64,000 nt of DNA from Massilia atriviolacea. Lineage in GTDB: Bacteria; Pseudomonadota; Gammaproteobacteria; Burkholderiales; Burkholderiaceae_D. The stretch spans positions 1 to 64,000 of the forward strand of contig NZ_RXLQ01000017.1 in the NCBI RefSeq assembly GCF_003953935.1, read 5' to 3'. A model generated the notes under the pieces. That model saw only the letters and a list, made by a program, of their open reading frames with translations. It did not search any database and was not told the origin of the DNA. This document shows, piece after piece, positions 16,366-26,000 of this stretch (position 1 is its first letter; every line of letters begins with the position of its first letter). Both the position numbers and the translations under genes were made by a program.

Positions 16366-17133
16366 ATGCGCCACCTCGTCGCCCTCGTCATCCTGCTTGC
16401 CGGCGCAGTTACCGCCGGCGCCCAAACCGCCGTGCCCCAGCCGGGCCAGGTGCTGGTCTCCGGCACCGTGCCCGATGAAGCGAGCAAGGCCGCCGTACTG
16501 GCGCGCCTGCGCGAAGTCTACGGCCCCGAACTGGTGGTCGACCAGATCACCGTCGGCCAGGTCGCCACCCCGGCCAACTGGAACGGCTATGTGCAAAAAC
16601 TGATCACGCCCGACCTCAAGTCGATTTCGCGCGGCCAGCTCAAGATCGACGGCAGCACCGTCAGCATCAAGGGCGAGGTGGCGAGCGAAGCGACGCGCCA
16701 GAAGATCGCCGGCAACGTCGCCGCCAGCCTGAACCCGACCTACACCGTCAACAACACCCTGCGCGTGTCGGCCGCCGACCAGAGCGTGCTCGACACCACC
16801 CTGGCCAACCGCATCGTCGAATTCGAAAGCGGCAAGGCCGCCCTGACCCCGGCCGGGCGCGCGATCCTCGACGAAATGGCGGCCGCCATGATGAAGCTCA
16901 AGGACCGCAAGATCGACGTCATCGGCCACACCGACAGCCAGGGCAACAAGGCCACCAACCAGAACCTGAGCCAGGCGCGCGCCGAAGCGGTCAAGGCTTA
17001 CCTGATCCAGTCCGGCATCAAGGCCGAACTGCTCAGCGCCTCCGGCCAGGGCGCCGACCGCCCGGTCGCCAGCAACGACAGCGCCGACGGCCGCGCGCGC
17101 AACCGACGCATCGAATTCCGGATGGCGCAATAA
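16366..17133 (+). CDS. OmpA-domain periplasmic protein of the T6SS operon
   Basis: 255 aa. A cleavable signal peptide (about residues 1-20, ending AGAQT) is followed by BON-like segments (VLVSGTVPDEASKAAVLARL; GEVASEATRQKIAGNV) and a C-terminal OmpA domain (about 135-255). The peptidoglycan-binding motifs HTDSQGNKATNQNLSQARA and ARNRRIEFRM are intact. Such proteins, called TagN or TagL in other systems, fix the apparatus to the cell wall. There is no membrane anchor beyond the signal peptide, so it should be soluble in the periplasm. It lies between tagF and tssA. Confidence 0.9.
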   Translation: MRHLVALVILLAGAVTAGAQTAVPQPGQVLVSGTVPDEASKAAVLARLREVYGPELVVDQITVGQVATPANWNGYVQKLITPDLKSISRGQLKIDGSTVSIKGEVASEATRQKIAGNVAASLNPTYTVNNTLRVSAADQSVLDTTLANRIVEFESGKAALTPAGRAILDEMAAAMMKLKDRKIDVIGHTDSQGNKATNQNLSQARAEAVKAYLIQSGIKAELLSASGQGADRPVASNDSADGRARNRRIEFRMAQ

Positions 17134-17157
17134 GCGCCGCCCCACCAAGAGGACAAC

Positions 17158-18222
17158 ATGTTTGCAGCAGAACAGCTTTTAACCCCGATCAGCGAAGACC
17201 GGCCAGCCGGCGAGGACCTGGCCTTTTCGCCCGAACTGGACGCCATCAACCTGGCGCGCAAGGAAGACGATCCCTCGCTCGACCAGGGCGAATGGGTGAC
17301 CGACATCAAGGAAGCGGACTGGGACTTCGTGGTCGCCCGCTGCGCCGCCCTGATCGAAACGCAGAGCAAGGACTTGCGCCTGGCGGTCTGGCTGGCCGAG
17401 GCGGCCGCCAAGAAACACCAGCTGCGCGGCCTGGGCGAGAGCTTCCGCGTGCTGGCCGGCCTGATCGACCAGTACTGGGAGCGCGGCCTGTACCCGGAAG
17501 CCGAAGACGACGACCACGACCAGCGCATCGGCAATCTGTCGTGGATCCTCGGCCGCACCCCCGCCCTGGTGCGCGAGATGCGCATCACCGAAGGGGTGCG
17601 CGGCTACAGCACGATCGACTTCGAGGTGGCGCGCAAGCTGGCCAACGCCAGCGGCGGCGCCAGCAGCAATAACAGCAGCGGCGGCGCCACCCCGCTCAAG
17701 CTGGCCGACCTGGAAAAGGCGCGCAGCGCCAACTCCGCCAAGTTCCGCGAGACGTTTACCGCCGACGCCCAGTACTGCCTGGACGGCCTGCGCCAGTTCG
17801 AACAGGCGGCCGACGCCCGCCTCGGGCGCGACAGCCCCGGTTTTTCGAACGCGCGCGAAGCGCTGCAGAACATGGTCACCCTGATGCCGTCCGCCAGCGC
17901 CGCCCAGCCGGCCGCCGAGGCCGCGCCGGGCGAGTTCTATTACGCCGAGCCGGAGAACGAACAGGGTCCGGCCGGCGTGGCGGTACCGTCCGGGCCGCCG
18001 GGCGTGATCCGCACGCGCGACCAGGCCGTGACCCAATTGCGCAACGTGGCCGAGTTCTTCCGCCGCACAGAACCGCACAGCCCGGCATCCTACTTCGCCG
18101 ACAAGGCCGCCGACGCCGCCACCACCGACCTGCACGTCTGGCTGCGCTCGGTCGTCAAGGATGCCAGCGCCATGGCCCACATCGAAGAGTTGCTCGGAGT
18201 CAAACCGCCGCAAGACGATTGA
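17158..18222 (+). CDS. tssA: TssA, baseplate/cap protein (ImpA_N domain)
   Basis: 354 aa. The N-terminal ImpA domain is clear: LLTPISEDRPAGEDL, a WDFVVARCAALIETQSKDLRLAVWLAEA helix pair, and LIDQYWERGLYPEAED. A Ser/Gly/Asn linker near residues 162-175 separates a middle region. The C-terminus (VIRTRDQAVTQLRNVAEFFRRTEPHSPASY) is the short form of the TssA tail. TssA primes baseplate assembly and stays with the growing sheath. An AGAGGA sequence precedes the ATG. It is the last structural gene before vgrG2. Confidence 0.95.
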   Translation: MFAAEQLLTPISEDRPAGEDLAFSPELDAINLARKEDDPSLDQGEWVTDIKEADWDFVVARCAALIETQSKDLRLAVWLAEAAAKKHQLRGLGESFRVLAGLIDQYWERGLYPEAEDDDHDQRIGNLSWILGRTPALVREMRITEGVRGYSTIDFEVARKLANASGGASSNNSSGGATPLKLADLEKARSANSAKFRETFTADAQYCLDGLRQFEQAADARLGRDSPGFSNAREALQNMVTLMPSASAAQPAAEAAPGEFYYAEPENEQGPAGVAVPSGPPGVIRTRDQAVTQLRNVAEFFRRTEPHSPASYFADKAADAATTDLHVWLRSVVKDASAMAHIEELLGVKPPQDD

Positions 18223-18321
18223 TGCCGCGCCGCGCGGCGCCCGCAGATGGGAGCCGCGCGTGTTTTCAAGGCAGTACCGGCAACGCTTGTTGCTTTAAGT
18301 GCACATCAGTAGCGCATCAGG

Positions 18322-18837
18322 CCGGTTCCGGTTACTATCTCGGCCACAGTAACATTTTTGCAACTACACTTCTTTGGCCGAAACCGGCCCGCCGCCCTCC
18401 ATGTCGACACCGCTTGCCGCCATGCTCTCCAGTTTCACCCAGTCCACCCGCCTGTTGCGCCTGTCCACGCCGCTCGGGGCCGACAATCTGCTGGCCGAAT
18501 GCGTGCGCGGCGAAGAAACCATCAGCGCCGGCTTTCGCTTCACCATCGGCGCGCTCGCGACCGACGCCGCGATCGGGCTGCGTTCGCTGCTGGGCCAGCC
18601 GGCCCTGCTGCGCCTGCTCACGGTCGAGGACGGCCAGGCGCGGCCCTTCCACGGCTACCTGACCGAGGTCGAACTGAACGGCGCCAACGGCGGCCTGGCG
18701 CGCTACACGCTTACCCTGCAACCGTGGACCGCCTTCCTCGCGCGCGGGCGCGACAGCCGGGTGTTCCAGGACATGACCGTGTTCGACATCCTCGACGCCG
18801 TGTTCTCCTCCTGGCAAGGCCAGGGCAAGCTGGCGCC
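18322..18837. repeat. Repeat copy 1: vgrG2 5-prime region duplicated at 28.2 kb
   Basis: About 80 bases of leader and the first codons of vgrG2, up to position 18595, plus 18827-18855, recur in direct orientation at 28150-28455. Over the first 195 coding bases I see a single, synonymous difference; the leader differs at a few positions. The second copy lacks 231 bases between two GGGC sites. The pair brackets about 9.5 kb containing the VasX-like trio. Confidence 0.9.
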
Positions 18838-21232
18838 GGCCTGGCGCTTCGACGTCGCCGCGCGCGAGGCCTACCCGCGCCGCAGCCTGACCACCCAGTA
18901 CCAGGAGAGCGACCTGGCCTTCGCCGAGCGCCTGATGAGCGAGGAAGGCCTGTTCTATTTCTTCGAGCACCAGGGCGATCCGGACAGCCCCGGCCTGGGC
19001 AGCCACGAGATGGTGATTGCCGACCATAACGGCGCCTTCCAGCCGAACCGGCAGGCGCAGGTGCGCTTCACCCAGCCCGGCGCGGTCATGAAAGAAGACA
19101 GCCTGGACCGCTGGCGCAGCGAATACAAGCTGCAGACCGGCGTCGTCGAGCTGGGCAGCTGGGATTACCGCACCCTCGACAGCCGTCCGGTGGCGTCGGC
19201 CAGCACCATGCCCGGCGCGCTGGGCCTGGTCCAGCGCGACGTGCCGGGCGCCTACGCCTACGCCAGCCGCGCCCAGGGCCAGCGCATCGCCGACAACCAC
19301 ATGCACGCGCTCGATACGCAGCGCGAAGTGTTCACCGGCGCCGGCACCGTGCGCACCCTGGCGCCCGGCACCACCTTCACCCTCGGCGGGCACGCGCTGG
19401 GCGACCAGGCCGGCAATGACGATGCGCGCAGCTTCGCCATCACGCGCGTGCTGCACCTGATGCACAACAACCTGTCGGCCGACCTGCAGGGCGCGCTGCA
19501 CCGCGCGCTGGGCGCCGCGCCCCTGGCCGACGCCCTGGCGCTGGAAGCGGCGGGCAGCCTGCACGCCACCGGCGCCGGCATGGGCGAGCGCCCGCTGTAC
19601 CGCAACCGCATCGACGCCATCCGCGCCAAGGTGCCCTACCGCGCCAGCCGCAGCGACGGCCACGGGGTCCTGCTGCATCCGCGCCCGACCGTGCGCGGCC
19701 AGCAGAGCGCGATCGTGGTCGGCCCGCCCGGCGCCGTGATCCACACCGACCGCGACCACCGGGTCAAGGTGCAGTTCCACTGGCAGCGCGGCGAGGCCAG
19801 CCACAGCCGCATGGCGCACCCGCATCCGGACGGCCACACGGGCGCCCCGGCCGACGACCAGGCCGGCACCTGGGTGCGCGTGGCCGCGCCGCTGGCGCCG
19901 GTGGCGGGCAGCAACTGGGGCGGCAACGCCCTGCCGAGGGTGGGCCAGGAAGTGCTTGTCGATTTCCTGGAAGGCAATATCGACCGCCCGGTGATCATCG
20001 GCGCGCTGTATAACGGCGTGGGCCAGCCCGACGCCCAGCACAACCAGGTCAGCGTGGGCGGCGGCGCGGCTACCGGCAACGCCGCCGCCTGGTTCCCGGG
20101 CGAGAAAGCCGCGCACGCCCATGCGGCGGTGCTGTCGGGCATCAAGAGCCAGGAAATGCAGGCCAGCCAGAACGGCGCCAGCGCGTACAGCCAGCTGGTG
20201 TTCGACGACACGCCCGGGCAGCCGCGCGCGTCGCTGCAGCGCCACGCGGGCGCGCACCAGGGCACGGCCGAGCTGAACCTGGGCCACCTGCGCCACCAGA
20301 CCGACAACCAGCGCCTGGCGCCGGCCGGCTACGGCGCCGAACTGAAGACCGAGAACAGCGTGGCGCTGCGCGCCGGCGCCGGCATGCTGCTGACGACCGA
20401 CGCCAGCCCGGGCGGACTGCGCGATGCGCTGGAATCGGGCAAGGCCGTGTCGCAGGTCAAACAGGCGCACGAGCTGCAGATCGTCCTGACCGAGGCGGCG
20501 CAAAAGCACAATGCACGGCTCAAGGATGAGAAGGACGAGGCGGAACCGGAGCCGAAGGAGTTGCCGCCGATCGAGGCCATGGGCAACATTATCGAGGTGT
20601 TGAAACAGACCGAGCTGGGCATTTCCAGCGGCTCGTCCGAATCCGATGGCGCCGCCGGCGGGGGCAGCGTGACCGCGTTCAGCGAAAAGCACTTGCAATT
20701 GTCGAGCCCCGTGGGCATCGCCGCCACCACCCCGGCCAATGCGGTGCTCAGCAGTCTGGCGACCGCCAGCGTGGTAGCCGGGGCCGACATCAATGTCGCG
20801 ACGCAGGGCAACTACCTGCATGCGGTCAAGGATGGCATCAGCATGTTCACGTATGGCAAGGCGGAGAAGCCGGAAAAGCCCAACCAGGAAACCGGGATTC
20901 GCCTGCACACGGCGAGCGGCAAGGTCTCGACCCAGAGCCAGAGCGACGAGACGCGCATCACGGCCGACCGCGATCTGACCGTCAACAGCGGCGCCACCGT
21001 CACCGTCGGCTCGCCGACCCAGGTGCTGATGAACGCCGCCGGCGCCTACATGAAACTGGCGGGCGGCGACATCATGCTGCATGCGCCGGGCGTGGTCGAG
21101 TTCATGGCCGGCTTCAAGGAGCTGGCCGGCGGTGGTGGCGGCGGCGGTGCGCTGCCGGCGTTCGATGTGGGCGAACTGAAAGGGTGCGAAGTGCGCCTGG
21201 CGGCCGCGAAAGCGGACGGCGGCACGAAATAG
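18401..21232 (+). CDS. vgrG: VgrG2 spike protein (TssI)
   Basis: 943 aa from ATG 18401 (MSTPLAAMLSSFTQ); an upstream in-frame TTG is less likely. The gp27-like half has VFQDMTVFDILDAVFSSW and YQESDLAFAERLMSEEGLFYFFEH; the gp5-like OB domain has HWQRGEASHSRM, TWVRVA, and VGQEVLVDFLEGNIDRPVIIGALYNG; a DUF2345 region follows. The tail carries a seven-glycine run and ends GCEVRLAAAKADGGTK. No adaptor or effector follows on the same strand: an IS630-type remnant begins about 30 bases past the stop, so its cargo may have been lost or replaced. The nearby VasX-like toxin is a plausible present cargo. Confidence 0.95.
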   Translation: MSTPLAAMLSSFTQSTRLLRLSTPLGADNLLAECVRGEETISAGFRFTIGALATDAAIGLRSLLGQPALLRLLTVEDGQARPFHGYLTEVELNGANGGLARYTLTLQPWTAFLARGRDSRVFQDMTVFDILDAVFSSWQGQGKLAPAWRFDVAAREAYPRRSLTTQYQESDLAFAERLMSEEGLFYFFEHQGDPDSPGLGSHEMVIADHNGAFQPNRQAQVRFTQPGAVMKEDSLDRWRSEYKLQTGVVELGSWDYRTLDSRPVASASTMPGALGLVQRDVPGAYAYASRAQGQRIADNHMHALDTQREVFTGAGTVRTLAPGTTFTLGGHALGDQAGNDDARSFAITRVLHLMHNNLSADLQGALHRALGAAPLADALALEAAGSLHATGAGMGERPLYRNRIDAIRAKVPYRASRSDGHGVLLHPRPTVRGQQSAIVVGPPGAVIHTDRDHRVKVQFHWQRGEASHSRMAHPHPDGHTGAPADDQAGTWVRVAAPLAPVAGSNWGGNALPRVGQEVLVDFLEGNIDRPVIIGALYNGVGQPDAQHNQVSVGGGAATGNAAAWFPGEKAAHAHAAVLSGIKSQEMQASQNGASAYSQLVFDDTPGQPRASLQRHAGAHQGTAELNLGHLRHQTDNQRLAPAGYGAELKTENSVALRAGAGMLLTTDASPGGLRDALESGKAVSQVKQAHELQIVLTEAAQKHNARLKDEKDEAEPEPKELPPIEAMGNIIEVLKQTELGISSGSSESDGAAGGGSVTAFSEKHLQLSSPVGIAATTPANAVLSSLATASVVAGADINVATQGNYLHAVKDGISMFTYGKAEKPEKPNQETGIRLHTASGKVSTQSQSDETRITADRDLTVNSGATVTVGSPTQVLMNAAGAYMKLAGGDIMLHAPGVVEFMAGFKELAGGGGGGGALPAFDVGELKGCEVRLAAAKADGGTK

Positions 21233-21261
21233 ATCGGTGCCAGCGCAGCGGCAGGCTGCTT

Positions 21262-21640
21262 GCGCCGCTTCAGTATGGATGGGCGCCGATAGGCCACAGC
21301 CCGAGTGCCGAGGCCGGTGAGCACCGGCAGCGTGTCAATGTTCTGGCTGCGCCGGGCCCTGACGGCAAGCTGCTGTGGACGGTCGAGGAACAGCACACTG
21401 TGCGCGACGCCCGTCTTCCTTGATCGTATCGCGGAACAGCCGCATCCGGTACCATGCATCGTCGTGCCCGACAACGCCAACATCCACCAGGACGAAGCGA
21501 TGGAATTGAAACGCCGGCGATGGCGCTGTGCCCTGAACCTTTACTATCTTCCCCCGCAAAAGCGCGCTCAACCATGCCACCGTCTCCGAGGCAAGCTGAT
21601 GGGATCCTCCCTCGATGCTCTCCGAGCCGGGTCCAGGTAA
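21262..21640 (+). pseudogene. IS630-type transposase remnant, frameshifted
   Basis: One frame reads QYGWAPIGHSPSAEAG, HRQRVNVLAAPGPDGKLLW and then stops near 21423. The next frame continues VFLDRIAEQPHPVPCIVVPD, DNANIHQDEAM and LNLYYLPP. Together these match the middle of IS630-family DDE transposases, including the Asp of the DNxxIH motif. The helix-turn-helix N-terminus, the final Glu region and terminal inverted repeats are missing, so it cannot move. It abuts the vgrG2 stop and probably marks an insertion or deletion event that removed downstream cargo. Confidence 0.75.
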
Positions 21641-21836
21641 CGCAAGCGCATCAATTCTGCACTTGCTCCGGAGGTATCGAAGCGCATCTGGTGAAGGGCG
21701 GCCTTATCGAACCGCACTGCCGAAGCCGTTTCGCCCCTGCCGCGCGTGCCCTCCTTGCGCCGGCCGGAGCGGCTCGATTGCCGTCGGGGACATTTCGTCG
21801 ACTTTCATGCATGGCGCATCCACGGCATACTCAGCG

Positions 21837-23042
21837 CTACTTTTGTTCAGCAGCCTCGCTCCCCTGTTGTCCGTCCGCCTTGCCGGGCACCAGATCGCGC
21901 CATGCATCGAGCTCCTTCCCGCTCAAGGAAGCGCCCCCGACGCTGGCAAGAATATCGGCAGGCCAGACCGGGTCACGCTTGGCCAGTCCGCTTAACCATG
22001 GCAGGAAACCCCATAGAAACGTAAAGACAACAACCGGCAGGCTGAAAAACCACAAGACGGCGCCGAACGCAATAAAAGGGTTCTTGCGCCGCCATCCCAG
22101 CTTGACCAAGTCCGGGCCAGAACAGAGGTATTCGGCAGGCCATGCCAGCAGATGGCGCCACAGGGGTTTGCGTCCGAGCGCGCTATTCGGCCTGTCCTGC
22201 GGGCTGGCGAACAAGGGCCCTTCGTGCTGCATGAAGCGCCGTACATGCTCCCAGGTGTCGAGCAATGGCTGAATGTGCTGGGCCGGCACGCTGATGCCCA
22301 GCAAAAAATGGTCGACTACGGTATGGCCGCCCGGCTGGTCCATGATCACCACCCGCAAGCCTGCCTGAGGTTGCCGTAGTTCGTCGATCAGCATGGCCAT
22401 CGTGTCGATTTCCGCATGTACGCAGGCCCAGTCGTAGGTTTTCAGCGTGTATCGCCACGGCGCGATGGGAGTCGATTTATCCGAAAACACGTGGACCTTG
22501 CCTGCCTGACGATCGAACAAAGCGCTTCTGTCGAAGCGAAAACCGACCAGATCGCCAATAACGAACAGCATCAATAGCGGCAAGGCGGCCAGCATCGCGA
22601 TAAGCCAGACGATGTTGGTGATCGCAAGAACCACCTGGCCTTCGCGCACGCCATTCAGTGCGCTTGAAAACATGTTTTCCCCACCGATAAACAGGTGTTG
22701 GGTAAACATGAATACAACGATCAAACCGAGAAAGAGGCCGCCTCCCGCCATGAGCGACTGTTGGTCGCCGTACATTAAGCCGTTGCGAAAAGCCTTATAG
22801 ACCATACCGCCCGAGCTGGCCATCGCGCTCACCGATTCCCTGTTTGACGGGAGCCTGACCCCATCGCCCTCCACCCCGCGGAAACTAGCGTGGCGATAAC
22901 GGAAACTGAGAAACATCGCGCTTGCCTCGGGCGTGTCAAAGCGCATGTCGCGCAACACGATCCGATCCGGATTGCTACCTGGCGAGACCGGTGCGCGTGT
23001 TGCGCCGCGCTCCGCAGATCCACGTCGACCTGTGCGGCTCAA
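21837..23042 (-). CDS. Polytopic membrane protein next to the VasX-like toxin, possible immunity protein
   Basis: 401 aa. The start is TTG, convincingly set by a perfect AGGAGG 5 nt upstream, and overlaps the toxin stop by 4 nt. Hydrophobic segments lie near 98-118 (GLFLGLIVVFMFTQHLFIG), 140-165 (NIVWLIAMLAALPLLMLFVIGDL) and 330-355 (GAVLWFFSLPVVVFTFLWGF). Between them is a soluble part with FDRQAGKVHVFSDKSTPIAPW, which resembles DUF6708-type T6SS-linked proteins. Placed directly after a pore-forming-type toxin and translationally coupled to it, it fits an inner-membrane immunity protein such as the VasX partner TsiV2, or a toxin accessory. The family call is tentative. Confidence 0.7.
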   Translation of the reverse strand: MSRTGRRGSAERGATRAPVSPGSNPDRIVLRDMRFDTPEASAMFLSFRYRHASFRGVEGDGVRLPSNRESVSAMASSGGMVYKAFRNGLMYGDQQSLMAGGGLFLGLIVVFMFTQHLFIGGENMFSSALNGVREGQVVLAITNIVWLIAMLAALPLLMLFVIGDLVGFRFDRSALFDRQAGKVHVFSDKSTPIAPWRYTLKTYDWACVHAEIDTMAMLIDELRQPQAGLRVVIMDQPGGHTVVDHFLLGISVPAQHIQPLLDTWEHVRRFMQHEGPLFASPQDRPNSALGRKPLWRHLLAWPAEYLCSGPDLVKLGWRRKNPFIAFGAVLWFFSLPVVVFTFLWGFLPWLSGLAKRDPVWPADILASVGGASLSGKELDAWRDLVPGKADGQQGSEAAEQK

Positions 23043-26000
23043 GCGTCCCTCCTGGCAACAAGGGTATCCCGCATAACCAGATCCACGCCATTGTCCGTTT
23101 TTTCATGGGCCGAAAAATTGACGCGCGCATGACTGTAGCGTTCATGGCTGTCGTCCTTGAATACCCATGCTTTTTCCAGCTCGAAAACTTCTTTCCCGTC
23201 ATCACCGATCTTCGATGTCAACACCGCACCATCGACGTCCATGACCACAATACGGGTCGAGTTTTTCGCATACAATTCAATCTTGATCTTGACGGTACGA
23301 TTCTCCGGCCAGGCACCTGCCGTGAATTTCACAGCGACTGCTTCGTCATCGAACCAATTCTTGTGCCATTCGAAATCGACGCTGATACCGATGGTCAGCG
23401 CGAGGAAAGCTTCGACCTCGGCCGTCATGCCGTCGTTTACCAGCACGTTGATGGCAGCACCGCGCGCAGCGTGGTTCAGACGCGGATTGGCGTGCGTGAC
23501 GTCGAGTTGCTGGCGTACATTGATCCCGAACTTTTCGTGCTCTCCCTTACCCCAATAGCTGCGATCAAGGAAAAGATCGGTCTTCTGATAGGCCGTATGT
23601 AGTGCGTATAACATGTATCCGAATGCCGCCAGCGCCAGCAAAACCCCCACACCGACCGCCCAGGCTCCCATGAGCATCAGTGCGCGCACGCCCACCATGC
23701 GGGCGATGGATCCGCCCATGAAACCCTGATAGGCGGCAAATGTGCCCAAGCCGCTGAGGACAGATGAGCCAACGTACAGCCTGCCAGCGGTCTTGTAGAT
23801 TTCGGCAGTTTGCTTGTCTCCCGAGCGCAGCGCATAGTCGGCTTTAATGAAGGCCAAGGCAGCATCGATCAAACCGCCAGCAACCCCAAACGATCCCGCG
23901 GCCACGCGAATCAAGGCCATCTTCGACGCTGTGGTTGCCAACATCGTCCGCATGCCGTCAGTACGCATTGTCCATGCATGCAATTTGAAGCTCGTGAGCG
24001 TTTCAGCAACCCCCATCACGGACGACAGGGTCGACAGCGTCCCATCGATCTGTTCGAGGCCCTGTTCACCCGATATCTTTTTAGCGGCCTCCAGCAAGCC
24101 CATAACCTGCACAAAACCAATGCCGCCCAGCGTCATAAAATTTGCGCTTTTCAGGTTGCTAAGCGAACGATACTTGAACGCTTGCTCGCGGATCATACGT
24201 CTTGCAACGGCTTCCGGGATCTCGATGACACCACTTGACTTGCCGAGTACGCTATCTGGAACCACTTTGACCATGTTAGTCCCCGGCGTTGCTTCCCGCT
24301 GCATCTTGGCGATTAGCTCCTTATCCACCAAAATCGGATAGTTCATTTCACCCTTGAAGCGTCCCCGAAGCGCCCTGAACTGGCGCTGTGTATAGCGGCG
24401 TTGCGCGCGGCTGGTGTTCTTTTTTTCACTGAACTCCGCCGGAACGATGCGCCCGTGCATGGCGCTCTGTACTTCGCTGATCGCCACCCCCGCAGGGATC
24501 TTGAAGTTGAAAACGAATTTTTCCGCCGCCCTTTGCCCCGGCGTTGGCGACAAAAGATCTTCCATCAGCAACTCAATGCTGAGATTCATTTTTACATATT
24601 TCTGCGCCTGGGTCGCGGAGTGCGCCGTCAAACCGAGCTTCTTTGCCGTGATGGGATCGACGGCGGATGCCACCAGCATGGTCAACTGCGCGCGGCTGGC
24701 CAGCAGGCTCCGGGCCGCGCTTTCATAATGTTGCCTGTGTTTGTGCCGTTGAATGGCTTCGATGACCGATACGCCGAGCTCGTAGACCGCAGCGACGTTC
24801 TCGACCGCTTCAGACTGGTTGCCCTTATCCTTCACCAGATTGTCATTCCAGCTGAACGGTTTATACAGGGAGCTGTCGATCCAGCTTGCCGGGTCTTCAG
24901 GCTTCAATTTGTACTGTGCCGCCATGGCCTTGGCCGAATCGGGTGTGATGGCGCCGCCGCCGAATGCCTTCTCCAGGGCGATGGTGCGCGCCATGACCTC
25001 GCCCACCTGTTGATCGACCGTGCCGAACGCCGGAACGATCTTGGCCAAACTGATGTCGCAATTGTAGTCGTACAGGATGAGTTCCTTGAACGGCGCGCTA
25101 TCACGCCATGCAAGGTAGTCCCGGTCGAAACGCAGGATCCGCTTGTCCCATAAATCGGACTCGGCCTTATAGGCGTCGGAAAATGCCTTCATTTCGCCGT
25201 ATTTAAGCCGGCCCCGAAGACGATCGCGGAAACCCGTTGCCCGGTCGGCGCCACGTCGATTGGCAGCCTTCTGGACCATATCGGGCGGAAGAATCAGGCG
25301 GCCAAGCCGCGTTTGCGTACCCGGCTTATAGATCGACGCGACAGTCTGCTCAATCGGCTTCCCGGAGGCATCCATTTTCAGGAAACCTTCACGCCCTCCG
25401 TCCTGAATATGCAAGGGAAACCAGTCCGTACCCGGAGGATATTTTCCGGCGTCACGCCCCCGGATAAAGACTTCTTCCGTCACGGGTGCATGCATGCTCT
25501 CCAGATCGCGCTCGGCAGCGTCGGTAATCGACTTCGCTTCGCTTGCCGCCTCCCATTGCTCGATCATGTCGGCATGCTGGGCCGAAAGCAATTTCCAGCT
25601 GCGCTCCGGGTCGGGCTTTTGCGAAACGCCATTCGCCCCGATAGTCCACATCTTCTTGGCATCCTGCTCGATCAGGCGTAAATGGTTATGCTCTTCCACG
25701 ACCCCTAATGCATCTGGCAACATGAGGACGATGGACTTTTCCAGATACAACTTTGGGTTGCCGGGCGGCGCGCTGGCGCGCTCGAGTTCGCGTACCGAAT
25801 CGGAAAACGTTTGCGCTAAGCCAAACCGCCGTTCGTCCATCGGGGAGAGCGCGGCGGCAAACGCACTGCGGTAAACATCGTTGCCGCTCTTTACAAAATC
25901 CGCCACGCTGTGTTCCAGGACGTCGGTGCGCAGCGGCAGTGCCGTTGGCGGCAGCGTTCCCTCGAGAATCGCTTGCGGATTGATTTCACAGCCACGCAGC

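Noticed and set aside
21641-22272. Several plus-strand frames between the IS remnant and the membrane protein gene
   Set aside because: They have no recognisable motifs and lie partly opposite the membrane protein gene; the 196 bases from 21641 to 21836 hold no supported feature.
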